Shown here piece after piece: positions 25,045 to 33,749 of a stretch of 64,000 bases of DNA. The number at the start of each line of letters is the position of its first letter. Positions within the stretch are counted from its first letter, which is position 1. A program made the translations under genes and the position numbers. The DNA is from Spirochaeta sp. UBA5339 (GTDB taxonomy: Bacteria; Spirochaetota; Spirochaetia; DSM-2461). Under the pieces are notes generated by a model that was not told the DNA's origin, made no database searches, and saw only the letters and a program-made list of their open reading frames with translations. The DNA lies in NCBI GenBank assembly GCA_002408085.1, contig DHQL01000007.1:621671-685670 (forward strand). The letters are read 5' to 3'.

Positions 25045-27321
25045 GTGAAAAACTGTTTTAGAAATGATGCCAGGCAGAAGGTCACCGGAACGGCCAGGTT
25101 TGCAGACGATCTCTCTTTTCCGGGAATGGCCCATGCCGTTCCCGTATACAGCAGCCATGTCCATGCCCGGATCTCCGCTCTTCTCACCGATGAGGCCCGG
25201 AGTATGCCCGGAGTCCTGGCCGTATATACCTGGAAGGACGTACCCGGCTCCCTCAGTGCCGGTCAGATTCATGCGGACTGCCCTATTTTTGTTAAAGACC
25301 GCATCAGAAGCACCGGAGATGTTCTGGCCCTTGTTGTCGCCGACACCAGGAGCAGCGCCCTTGCCGCGGCGGAGAAGGTAAGGGTCAGGGCGGAGGATCT
25401 TCCCCTTGTTCTTGATACCGAAGAGGCTCTGAAGCCCGACTCCCCGGTTATTCCCGAAGGCCGTCCGAGCAATATCGTTAACCATCACAAGGTCCGCAAG
25501 GGTGATCCCGATGTCCGTATGGAAGAGGCTGATTTGATTATTGAGGAGTTTTTTGAGACCCCACTGATAGAACACGCCTATATCGAGCCCGAATGCGGCA
25601 TAGCCCTTCCCCGGGAGGACGGCGCCCTTGAAATATACGGCTCAGTGCAGCACCCCTTCAGTACCCGGCGCTTTATCTCTGCCTATCTGGCCAGGCCCCT
25701 GGCCTCCATTATCGTTCACGGTCACGCCGTGGGAGGAAGTTTCGGCGGCAAGGACGATACCGCATCGGTTGTCTGCGCCAGAGCAGCCCTTGCCGCGGTG
25801 GATCTGGGCCGTCCGGTCAAGCTCCTCTACGACCGTCCCTGGTCCATGAGGGAGAGCTACAAGAGGAATCCCTACAAGATGTGGTACAAGGCGGGATTTA
25901 CAAAGGAGGGGAAGCTTCACTCTGTGATCAGCCGGACCCTCTCTGACTCCGGAGCCTATACCTCCACTACTCCCTGGTCCACCTGGCGGTCCGCTGTGCA
26001 GAATGTGGGCCCCTATGAGCTTAATGATATCAGGGCCGATGTGTATGGAGTGGCCACCAACAATATCTTTACCGGTGCCATGAGGGGCTTTGGATCTCCC
26101 CAGACCAATTTTGCCTTTGAGCAGATTATGGATATGGCCGCGGAAAAGCTGGATATTGATCCTCTTGAGATCCGCCGGATCAACGCTGTAAGAGACGGCA
26201 GCGAGACCATTACCGGACAGGTCCTGGACGACCACACCGTCAGTCTGGTGGAGGTCCTTGATAAGGCCGCCGGGATCATCGGCTATGAGTCCAGAAAGAG
26301 TCTGAATACCCGGGGTGTGCCCGGAGAGGACGGAAAGCTCCGGGGCATCGGCCTGGCCTGCTCCTACAGGGGCTGCAGCCTGGGTGCCGAGGGAATGGAC
26401 TTCTGCTGTGCCACGGTGAATGTCCAGTTCGACGGCTCAGTCCTGATGGATGTCTCAGTATTTGAAAACGGCCAGGGTGCTCCCAGCGCCATGATGATTC
26501 TGGCTTCCCAGATGCTTGGTATTCCTGTAGAGAAGATCCACTACAACGCCTCCTCCACCGCTACCATACCCGACGGCGGAACAACCGTTGCCTCAAGGGG
26601 AACCCTTGTGGGCGGCGGGGCTCTGAAGGACGCCGTTGACCAGCTGAAGAAGATTATCAGGGACACCCTTAAGAAGCATCTTGTGGACGGTGACGAGGAT
26701 ATCGAGTTCAGGGATGACAGGATCTGGGGAAGCCGGGGCCGCTCTCTGAGCTGGGCCGAAGCGGGACGGATGATGTATCTGGCCCGGGTCTATCCCTTTG
26801 CACTGGGAACCTTTCAGGCTCCTCCGGTGACCTGGGATGAGGAGACCGGACAGGGAGATGCCTACTTCTCCTATGTCTACAGCGCCCAGGCTGTGGAGCT
26901 TGAGATAGATCCAAAAAGCGGTGTCTGCAGCATACTGAATATCGCCGCCGCCCATGATATCGGTAAGGCGGTAAACCCTCCCATGGTGATCGGCCAGATT
27001 CAGGGGGGCATCGTACAGGGGGCCGGCATGGCTCTGACAGAGAAGTTTCTCCTCGATGATGAGGGACGTGCCCTCTCACTTAACTTCTCAAAGTATAAAA
27101 TACCCAGGGCCACGGACCTGCCGGATATCAAGGCTGCTATTGTGGAGAACTATGATCCCCTCTCTCCCACGGGAGTGAAGGGAATCGGAGAGCCCGCCCT
27201 TGAGATTATCGCTCCGGCCATTGCCAATGCGGTTGCCGCGGCGACGGGAAGTCACCTGACATCCCTGCCTCTTGATATCAAAGCCCTGACAAAATCCATG
27301 TTTGAAGAGACCGAATCATGA
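25045..27321 (+). CDS. Xanthine-dehydrogenase-type molybdopterin-binding subunit
   Basis: 758 residues. The start is placed at GTG 25045 (AGGAAGG just upstream) rather than an upstream TTG. It binds the Mo-pyranopterin cofactor and hydroxylates purine- or aldehyde-like substrates. Seen: RQKVTGTARFADD at the N-terminus, GGSFGGKDD in the substrate/cofactor region, AMRGFGSPQTNFAFEQ, and the C-terminal GIGEPALEIIAPAIANA with the catalytic Glu. It overlaps the 2Fe-2S subunit gene by 4 bases (ATGA). No FAD subunit or XdhC-type chaperone gene is adjacent, so electrons must leave by another partner. Confidence 0.9.
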   Translation: MKNCFRNDARQKVTGTARFADDLSFPGMAHAVPVYSSHVHARISALLTDEARSMPGVLAVYTWKDVPGSLSAGQIHADCPIFVKDRIRSTGDVLALVVADTRSSALAAAEKVRVRAEDLPLVLDTEEALKPDSPVIPEGRPSNIVNHHKVRKGDPDVRMEEADLIIEEFFETPLIEHAYIEPECGIALPREDGALEIYGSVQHPFSTRRFISAYLARPLASIIVHGHAVGGSFGGKDDTASVVCARAALAAVDLGRPVKLLYDRPWSMRESYKRNPYKMWYKAGFTKEGKLHSVISRTLSDSGAYTSTTPWSTWRSAVQNVGPYELNDIRADVYGVATNNIFTGAMRGFGSPQTNFAFEQIMDMAAEKLDIDPLEIRRINAVRDGSETITGQVLDDHTVSLVEVLDKAAGIIGYESRKSLNTRGVPGEDGKLRGIGLACSYRGCSLGAEGMDFCCATVNVQFDGSVLMDVSVFENGQGAPSAMMILASQMLGIPVEKIHYNASSTATIPDGGTTVASRGTLVGGGALKDAVDQLKKIIRDTLKKHLVDGDEDIEFRDDRIWGSRGRSLSWAEAGRMMYLARVYPFALGTFQAPPVTWDEETGQGDAYFSYVYSAQAVELEIDPKSGVCSILNIAAAHDIGKAVNPPMVIGQIQGGIVQGAGMALTEKFLLDDEGRALSLNFSKYKIPRATDLPDIKAAIVENYDPLSPTGVKGIGEPALEIIAPAIANAVAAATGSHLTSLPLDIKALTKSMFEETES

Positions 27322-27812
27322 AGAAGATAAAAGTTAACGGAAGTGAGCATACCTTTACCGAAGAACAGGAGGAGTCTACCCTCCTCAGCTTCCTGCGGGA
27401 GGAACTCCGCCTGACGGGAACAAAGAACGGCTGCGGTGAGGGAACCTGCGGCGCCTGTACGGTGCTGGTCAACAACAAGGCCGTCCGCTCCTGCCGCTAC
27501 AAGCTCGGCCGGGCGGCAGATGCCGAGGTCCTGACAATTGAAGGGCTGATCCGCGAGGACGGCAGTCTTCACCCTGTACAGCAGGCCTTTATGGACGCCG
27601 GGGCGGTACAGTGCGGTTTCTGTACTCCGGGGATGATTATGCAGACCCTGGACCTGCTTCATAAGAATCCCGAACCAACCAGGGAGGAGATTCGCAAGGC
27701 CCTGAAGGGCAACCTCTGCCGCTGTACCGGTTATCAGACTATTGTGGATGCCGTCCAGCTGGCCGCGGCACGGATGATGCCCTCGGCCCAGTGCACGACC
27801 TACGGTCAGTAA
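27318..27812 (+). CDS. 2Fe-2S subunit of the molybdenum hydroxylase
   Basis: 164 residues, standard for this subunit. Plant-type ferredoxin cluster at GCGEGTCGACTV with a later SCRYKL cysteine, and a second helical-domain cluster at CGFCTPGM and LCRCTGY. It passes electrons from the Mo centre to the acceptor. Translationally coupled to the Mo subunit (ATGA overlap). It converges on the thiamine ABC transporter genes with 11 bases between. Confidence 0.93.
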   Translation: MKKIKVNGSEHTFTEEQEESTLLSFLREELRLTGTKNGCGEGTCGACTVLVNNKAVRSCRYKLGRAADAEVLTIEGLIREDGSLHPVQQAFMDAGAVQCGFCTPGMIMQTLDLLHKNPEPTREEIRKALKGNLCRCTGYQTIVDAVQLAAARMMPSAQCTTYGQ

Positions 27813-27823
27813 TTCTGATATCC

Positions 27824-28846
27824 CTACAGCACCAGACAGTCGCTCAGTGAGACGGCAATCTCCATCTCCTCTCCCGGTGCCGGGCAGCCGGCCTCCCGGC
27901 TCTTTACCCTGACCGTATAACCTCCGCAGTCCAGCTCCAGATAGTGGAAGTCTCCGCCGTATTCGGCATAGAGAACCCTCCCGGTCCAGTGAAGCTCCTC
28001 TTCAGAGCCCTCTGCTGAATCACCGGACGGATTGCCGGTGCGGCAGTACTCGGGACGGAAAAAGAGCTTTCTCTCCGCAGCATCTCCCGTAAGGAGCCCC
28101 GCCTTTCTGACAGAGTTGTTCAGGGCTCCCGCCTCATTCAGTGGAATCAGATTGGCGGTACCGAAAAAGTCCGCCGCAAAGGCTCCGTCGGGGCGGCGGT
28201 AGATCTCCTCGGGGCTGCCTGTCTGGACAACCTTACCGTCCTTCATCAGAACAACCAGATCCGAGATGGCCATGGCCTCTTCCTGATCATGGGTCACATA
28301 GACCGTGGTTATCCCCGTCTCCATCTGGATCTCCCGGATCTGCCGTCTCAGGGTCTTCCGCAGCCGGGCATCCAGGGCGCTCAGGGGTTCATCCAGAAGA
28401 AGAAGATCCGGCTCCGATGCCAGAGCCCGGGCAAGGGCAATCCTCTGCTTCTCCCCGCCCGACAGTTCCTCTATCCTTCTGTTTTCAAAACCCGGAAGCT
28501 CCACCATCTCAAGGAGTTCGGCGCAGCGCCGGCGGGCTTCCTCACCCTTCTTCGGCATGCCGTAGGTGATGTTCTTCTGAACGCTCATATGGGGGAAGAG
28601 GGCGTAGTCCTGGAAGACCATACCGATTTTCCGGAACCTGGGATCAAGGTCGGTGATGTCCCGTCCTCCCAGATGAATCCTTCCAGATGCTGGAGTGTAG
28701 AGTCCGGCGATGGACTTGAGAAGACTGGTCTTGCCGCAGCCCGAGGGACCCAGCAGGGTGATCAGCCTGCCCGGGGGCAGGTCCAGAGAGCACTCAAGGC
28801 TAAACTCACCAAGACTCATTTTCAGTTTATCTATACTCAGATTCAT
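27824..28846 (-). CDS. thiQ: Thiamine ABC transporter ATP-binding protein
   Basis: 340 residues. Walker A GPSGCGKTS (33-41), Q-loop VFQDYALFPHMS, signature ELSGGEKQRIALARAL, Walker B LLLLDEPLSALD, and the H-loop in VYVTHDQEEA. It is longer than E. coli ThiQ (about 230): the extra C-terminal about 100 residues resemble the TOBE-type regulatory domain of Fe(III)/spermidine ATPases. Assignment to thiamine rests on the operon and the TPP riboswitch, not on this sequence. 76 bases separate it from the permease gene. Confidence 0.82.
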   Translation of the reverse strand: MNLSIDKLKMSLGEFSLECSLDLPPGRLITLLGPSGCGKTSLLKSIAGLYTPASGRIHLGGRDITDLDPRFRKIGMVFQDYALFPHMSVQKNITYGMPKKGEEARRRCAELLEMVELPGFENRRIEELSGGEKQRIALARALASEPDLLLLDEPLSALDARLRKTLRRQIREIQMETGITTVYVTHDQEEAMAISDLVVLMKDGKVVQTGSPEEIYRRPDGAFAADFFGTANLIPLNEAGALNNSVRKAGLLTGDAAERKLFFRPEYCRTGNPSGDSAEGSEEELHWTGRVLYAEYGGDFHYLELDCGGYTVRVKSREAGCPAPGEEMEIAVSLSDCLVL

Positions 28847-28922
28847 TTAAAATCCTCCGGAAATCGGTATCGGGAACGGGCCGGGCAAGGACCGGACAAG
28901 GGACGTGTCTCTGGGCGGGATA

Positions 28923-30620
28923 TCAATTTTCCCAGCCCTCGAAGGCGTCTATCAGGGCAAATGCCGCCATGCAGATCAGAATAAGCACCGTACCCAGGGC
29001 ACAGGCGCTGTAGAACTTGTAGTTGCCGATCAGGTTATAGATGGCAATGGGGATGGTTGAGACCCCCGCGTCGGAAAGGATAAGTGTGGCGTTTATCTCT
29101 CCAAGGGATATGGCCAGGGCAAAGGCTCCGCCGCTGATCAGTCCCGGTTTGACCAGGGGCAGCTCCACCGTCAGAAACTGGCGGATTCCTCCTGCTCCCA
29201 TCAGACGGGAGGCGTCCAGAAGGTCCTGGCGTATCCTCTTCATTGCCGGTGTCAGGGCCCGCATCACAAAGGGCAGGGCAATGACCGTGTGGGCCAGTAC
29301 AATGGAGGCCATGGCAGGAACGGCGCCCATACGTCCTCCCCTGAGGAGCCAGAGATATCCCATTCCGAGAACCACCGATGAGACTCCCATGGGCATCATA
29401 ATCATGGTTTCCGTCAGCTGGGGAAACTTCAGGGGGAACCGGGCCAGTATCCATGAGGCGTAGGAGCCGATAAGAAGGGCCAGAGCCAGGGTTGAGAAGC
29501 CCAGAAAAAGGCTGTTCCGCAGGGATTCCGCCAGAAGCCGGGCGCTGCTTCCCCTGAAGCTGCCGGGGGAGTGGATCATCTCCCGGTACCAGCGCAGGGA
29601 GAGAACCGGAGGGGCGCTTCTTGTGGTCTGCTCAAGAAAGGACTGAATCATTACAGTCAGAATGGGCCCGAAGATAATAAAGAGGATGACCAGAAAGTAG
29701 AGGGAAACAAGGACCTTCGTCCTCAGGCTGATCTCCCTCCAGTGCATCTTCTGCCGTCTCATGCTCTCCCGGTGGATGGTTCTGTTTTCACGGCGGATGT
29801 AAAACCAGGTGAGAAAGAGGGTTGCCGCCGTCTCGATCAGGGCCAGGGCGCCGCCGCGGCCGAAGTCCAGGGAGTATTTTATCAGACGGTAGACCTCCAC
29901 CTCCATGGTGGAGTACCGGGGACCGCCGCCGAGAACCAGTACAACCGCAAAACTCATAAAACAGTAAAGGAAGATCAGGGTTCCCGCGCTTATAATCCCC
30001 GGCATCAGCTGGGGCAGGGTGATGGTCCGGAAGATTCTTCTCTCAGAAGCACCCAGAAGCCGGGCCGCCTGGTGCTGATTATCTCCAAGCCCCTCCCACC
30101 AGGCGCCGATCAGTCTCAGGGCGATGGGGAAGTTGTAGAAAACATGGGCCAGCAGAATGGCCTTGAAGGAGTAGAGCACATCCAGAACCGGCTTGTCCGC
30201 TCCCGTCAGTGACATAAGCACCGCGTTCACCACTCCCTGACGTCCCCAGAAGAGGATAAAACCCAGCACCACCAGGATCGATGGCAGGATAAAGGGGATG
30301 GTGGTCATGGCCTTGATGATTTTCTTTCCGGGAAAGTCCAGATGGGCCAGTATCCACCCTCCGGGAAGGCCCAGAATGAGGGAGAGAATGGTGCTTAGAA
30401 AGGCCTGGCTCAGGGTGAAGGTAAAAATCCTTCTGTAGTAGGGGGACCCGGCCATCTCCCTCAGCCAGTCAAAGGACCAGCCGGCATCGGTCTGCAGACC
30501 CTTCAGGAGCAGCACAGTTACCGGCAGGTAGAAGGTCAGAAAGAGAAAGAGAGTGACCGGCAGAAGCCTGAGCTCACCGCTTTTGAAAAAGCCTTCCTTT
30601 CTGACCTGCATCGTATACAT
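28923..30620 (-). CDS. thiP: Thiamine ABC transporter permease (fused two-domain)
   Basis: 565 residues with about 12 membrane helices, two permease halves in one chain as in ThiP and FbpB. Each half has an EAA loop: ARLLGASERRIFRTITLPQLMPGI in the first and ASRLMGAGGIRQFLTVELPLVKPG in the second. The start is ATG at 30620, which overlaps the thiB stop (TGATG), so translation is coupled; an in-frame TTG one codon earlier is also possible. It forms the inner-membrane channel for thiamine or its phosphates. Confidence 0.87.
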   Translation of the reverse strand: MYTMQVRKEGFFKSGELRLLPVTLFLFLTFYLPVTVLLLKGLQTDAGWSFDWLREMAGSPYYRRIFTFTLSQAFLSTILSLILGLPGGWILAHLDFPGKKIIKAMTTIPFILPSILVVLGFILFWGRQGVVNAVLMSLTGADKPVLDVLYSFKAILLAHVFYNFPIALRLIGAWWEGLGDNQHQAARLLGASERRIFRTITLPQLMPGIISAGTLIFLYCFMSFAVVLVLGGGPRYSTMEVEVYRLIKYSLDFGRGGALALIETAATLFLTWFYIRRENRTIHRESMRRQKMHWREISLRTKVLVSLYFLVILFIIFGPILTVMIQSFLEQTTRSAPPVLSLRWYREMIHSPGSFRGSSARLLAESLRNSLFLGFSTLALALLIGSYASWILARFPLKFPQLTETMIMMPMGVSSVVLGMGYLWLLRGGRMGAVPAMASIVLAHTVIALPFVMRALTPAMKRIRQDLLDASRLMGAGGIRQFLTVELPLVKPGLISGGAFALAISLGEINATLILSDAGVSTIPIAIYNLIGNYKFYSACALGTVLILICMAAFALIDAFEGWEN

Positions 30621-31651
30621 CAAAGACCTGAGTGCTCCACCCAGCTCTGAACCCAGTCGCCTTCGCCGGCTTCCACGGTTTCGATATCCAGGAGAAGGGG
30701 GTTCTCGGAGATGAATCCCATTTCGAAGGCCTCGGGAAGTCCATCGATATCCAGAACGGGCATCATGATATTGGTTGTGGCAATGATCATCTGTCCCTCT
30801 TCGCTGAGCATAAAGTCGATAAACATCTTCGCCTCTTCGGGATTGGCGGCTCCCTTGATCAGACCCACACCCTCAACCTGCAGGTAGTTGCCTTCGGCAA
30901 AGGGGAGGGCTCTGTAGCGGTCGATGTCCTCCCACATCTTGTGGTAGATGGGGCTTGTGGAGTAGCTTAGAACCATGGGGGCTTCACCGCTGGTAAACAG
31001 GCCGTATCCGTTGCTCCAGCTCTCTGTTACAGTCAGGATTGAGGGAGCCAGTCTCTTCCAGTAGTCAAGGTAGTCATCGCCGTAGACCGCTACGGTCCAC
31101 AGGAGAAATCCGAAACCGGGGCTGGAGGTACGGGGGTCCATTACAACCAGGCTCTTGGCGTACTCGGGTTTGGTCAGGTCCTCCAGGGAGGCGGGGGGAT
31201 TGTCCATAACATCCGCATCGTAGCAGACGGCAAAGTAGCCCCAGTCGAAGGGTAGGAGGTGGTGACTGTCGTCGAAGATCAGCTCAGGAGCGATCTCATC
31301 CAGGGCTGCGGGAGAGTAGGATTCCAGGATATCCTCGGCCAGGGTTCTGGCCAGAAGGTTGTTGTCCGGGCCGATCAGAATATCGCCCTGGGGATTATCC
31401 TTCTCCATAATGGTCTTGCTCAGTACTGTAACAGCATCGCCGGGGGCGGCAAAATTGATCTCAATGCCGGTCTGTTCGGTAAATACCTCGGCCAGGGCGG
31501 GACCGGGACCCCATTCGGAGGAAAAGGCGTCATAGCAGTAGATATTCAGAACCCTGGGCTCTGAAACTTCTGAAGAGGCATCTTTGTTTCCGGCTGCCGA
31601 CAGTATTCCCGCTGTCAGGGCCAGAAACATAATCAAGATTGATTTTTTCAT
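30620..31651 (-). CDS. thiB: Thiamine ABC transporter substrate-binding protein
   Basis: 343 residues from ATG 31651 (AGGAG 8 bases upstream). The signal sequence MKKSILIMFLALTAGILSAAG is followed by a periplasmic binding fold with VLNIYCYDAFSSEWGPG, TGIEINFAAPGDAV, LLPFDWGYFAVCYD and APMVLSYSTSPIYH, features of the ThiB/iron-type binding proteins that hold thiamine, TMP or TPP. A TPP riboswitch in its leader and the coupled thiP and thiQ genes make the substrate assignment solid. Upstream in-frame codons to 31720 lie in the leader and are not used. Confidence 0.9.
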   Translation of the reverse strand: MKKSILIMFLALTAGILSAAGNKDASSEVSEPRVLNIYCYDAFSSEWGPGPALAEVFTEQTGIEINFAAPGDAVTVLSKTIMEKDNPQGDILIGPDNNLLARTLAEDILESYSPAALDEIAPELIFDDSHHLLPFDWGYFAVCYDADVMDNPPASLEDLTKPEYAKSLVVMDPRTSSPGFGFLLWTVAVYGDDYLDYWKRLAPSILTVTESWSNGYGLFTSGEAPMVLSYSTSPIYHKMWEDIDRYRALPFAEGNYLQVEGVGLIKGAANPEEAKMFIDFMLSEEGQMIIATTNIMMPVLDIDGLPEAFEMGFISENPLLLDIETVEAGEGDWVQSWVEHSGL

Positions 31652-31659
31652 AAAAGAAA

Positions 31660-31683
31660 CTCCTGGTAAAAATACTAACCAGG
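31660..31683 (-). promoter_or_regulatory. Expression-platform hairpin covering the thiB ribosome-binding site
   Basis: On the minus strand CCTGGT (31683-31678) pairs with ACCAGG (31667-31662), whose last bases begin the AGGAG Shine-Dalgarno of thiB (31664-31660). This fits control of translation initiation by the adjacent TPP riboswitch. A downstream TTTCTTTT could alternatively give weak termination. Confidence 0.6.
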
Positions 31684-31696
31684 GGATGTGGAAGAG

Positions 31697-31796
31697 TATG
31701 ACCTTTCCCTTCGCCGGCATTATCCGGATCAGGTTCTATGGGTATAATCTCAGGTTCCTCAATTCAGGGAACCACCCCCGGGATAGATAGATCATA
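31697..31796 (-). promoter_or_regulatory. TPP (thi-box) riboswitch
   Basis: Read on the minus strand, the leader of thiB carries the thi-box: a P1 stem from TATGAT...TCCC and GGGA...TCATA, then GGAACCTGAGATTATACCC, GAACCTGATCCGGATAAT and GCCGGCGAAGGGA. These are the conserved CUGAGA and CCUGAUC...GCGAAGGGA parts that bind thiamine pyrophosphate. High TPP should reduce transporter expression through the hairpin just downstream. Confidence 0.95.
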
Positions 31797-31833
31797 CCCG
31801 CATGCCGGGGTGGGGTCAATAGACAGAAGGAAG

Positions 31834-33609
31834 TCAGGGCCCGACGGAGTTGTCCGGGTAGTCCTCATGGTCAACGGGCTTCAGATTTTTCTGCCTGTGG
31901 ACGGCGTCATCAAATTCGGCCCATGCTTTTTTCCGCTCTCTGGGAGTGTAGACCCTCTCCCGGGGACGGTTGTGGCGGCTGTAGTCTTTCATGGCCCCCC
32001 GGGGATTAACATCTCTTTTGCGTCCTCTTTTTCTCTCCTTGGGTCTGATCTTCCGGCTCGGCGGCAGATCATCAGCAAACATGGCCACATAGCTGTCATA
32101 ACGGCCTGTGATTCTCAGAATAAAGCGCCCCAGCCAGCTCAGCTCCTTGTAGGCCTTCTCAAAGAGATTTATCAGCTTCAGCTGAAAGATCGTATCCACA
32201 TTTCGGAAGCTCTTCAGGTCCGAGTGGAAGTAGAGCTCCATGGCATCCTTGATCCTGGCATTCTTCTGAACGCCCTTGATATCCTGCAGGTAGTGGTAGG
32301 CCGCCTCGGCGACACGGGTCGGTTTCTGCAGAAGTTCCCAGAGCTGGAGGTCCTCCTCTCTGACACAGGTCATTATGTCGGAACGGAAGTTGCTTCTGCT
32401 GAAGAACTGGGCATAGCGCTCATTCCGGTTGTGCCTTAAAAGATCGATCATCTGGTCCTGGTACATAAAGAGAAAATCCCGCCTCAGATTGCTGATCCCC
32501 ATGGTGAAGTAGCGGAAAATATAGTCCCGGTGCATGATCATGTTGTTTACAAGAACCAGTTCCGGAAGATCCTTTCCCTCACCCCGGATAAGGGTATGGG
32601 ACTTAAACTCCTCTCTGAATCCGGTCCATCTGTCCTCGTACTCCTTCAGTTTATCGTCGAGGAGACTGATATGGGTCCAGTTGTTCTCTTTCTCCTTGAA
32701 CTCCTTAATGATGAGGTTTCTGGCGTCCTGTCTCTCCCTCTCCTCAAGCTCCTTCTGCTTCATCTCTCCCAGGGTGTTCTGAAACCAGGTCAGAAGCAGC
32801 TGGGCCGATGTAAAAATCAGAGGGTTCAAGCCCTTGATCCTCAGCTTCAGCTCCTCCTTATGGTCCAGCATCTTCTGGCAGAGTTTTATCCAGAAGGCTG
32901 GCTGTTTCTGCTCCATGCTCTTCTGGATATCGCTGATCTTCTCTTCTGTTATTCTGGATAGATTCTCCAGAACCGTGGGACTGGTCGCCTCGGCACGTAT
33001 ATGGCCGATCATGGAGTCTACAAAATCCTCAATCATTCCGGAGGGCAGAAGAATGGGGGATTTCATTGTCCTGGGAATTCCGATTATTACAGGAGTTTTC
33101 AGGGACTGCGCATATCCGGGGCTGATCATCCGGTTCTCAAGGGGAGTCACCAGTTCATCGGGCAGATTGACCCCCTCGGTATCGAAGGCCTTGCCCGTCA
33201 GGAAGGGATGGGGATTGTCATGGATCTGCCGGGCCATCAGATCTTCGCCCAGGTAGTAGTAGAACTCGGGTGCTCCCTTTTCGCTAAGGATTATCCTGGC
33301 AGGCTTGAGGTCTCCCTCAACAAGGGCATACTGGAGGAGTCCGATATGGGCGGCCTTGAGCTTGTCCATAAGCAGTTCAATCTGATTGTTCGATGCCAGA
33401 AAGGATTTGGCGCTTTTGAGAATAAACTGATTGTAGTCAAGAACAGGTTCCCAGAAGTCGCAGATCGTGTGGAACAGCTGATACTGCACCTGGGTGAAGC
33501 TTCCCACCTGAGACAGGAACTCTTCCCTGCGGAAGGTTTCCATATGAAAAAAATCGGGTACCTTTTTACTCTTTTCGTCCATTTCTTCCCTGCCGGGATG
33601 CCTATTCAT
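31834..33609 (-). CDS. Large hypothetical protein, 591 aa
   Basis: A soluble protein with no signal peptide and no family I recognise. It is mostly helical: charged long helices near 225-330 (KSMEQKQPAFW..., EMKQKELEERERQ, possibly coiled coil). The last 70 residues are very basic (RKIRPKERKRGRKRDVN, then RERVYTPRERKKAW), suggesting nucleic-acid or membrane binding. FRREEFLSQVGSFTQVQYQLFHTICDFW near the N-terminus resembles the start of some spirochaete-only proteins, but I cannot name one. It lies between the TPP riboswitch and metY. An alternative start is ATG 33582. Confidence 0.6.
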   Translation of the reverse strand: MNRHPGREEMDEKSKKVPDFFHMETFRREEFLSQVGSFTQVQYQLFHTICDFWEPVLDYNQFILKSAKSFLASNNQIELLMDKLKAAHIGLLQYALVEGDLKPARIILSEKGAPEFYYYLGEDLMARQIHDNPHPFLTGKAFDTEGVNLPDELVTPLENRMISPGYAQSLKTPVIIGIPRTMKSPILLPSGMIEDFVDSMIGHIRAEATSPTVLENLSRITEEKISDIQKSMEQKQPAFWIKLCQKMLDHKEELKLRIKGLNPLIFTSAQLLLTWFQNTLGEMKQKELEERERQDARNLIIKEFKEKENNWTHISLLDDKLKEYEDRWTGFREEFKSHTLIRGEGKDLPELVLVNNMIMHRDYIFRYFTMGISNLRRDFLFMYQDQMIDLLRHNRNERYAQFFSRSNFRSDIMTCVREEDLQLWELLQKPTRVAEAAYHYLQDIKGVQKNARIKDAMELYFHSDLKSFRNVDTIFQLKLINLFEKAYKELSWLGRFILRITGRYDSYVAMFADDLPPSRKIRPKERKRGRKRDVNPRGAMKDYSRHNRPRERVYTPRERKKAWAEFDDAVHRQKNLKPVDHEDYPDNSVGP

Positions 33610-33661
33610 AGGGGTTTAATCCTCTTTAAAAGATAGAGCAGGGATAGTCACAAAACAATAA

Positions 33662-33694
33662 AAAAGAGCCGAAAACGGGGTTCACGGCTCTTTT
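33662..33694 (-). terminator. Terminator after metY
   Basis: AAAAGAGCCG (33662-33671) / CGGCTCTTTT (33685-33694), 13-nt loop. On the metY strand it is followed by more T residues; it lies 56 bases past the metY stop. Confidence 0.75.
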
Positions 33695-33749
33695 AGGGAG
33701 GCTTTGGGCTGGGGTTTTTACGAAAAACAACCTGATCAGCTAAAGCTGA

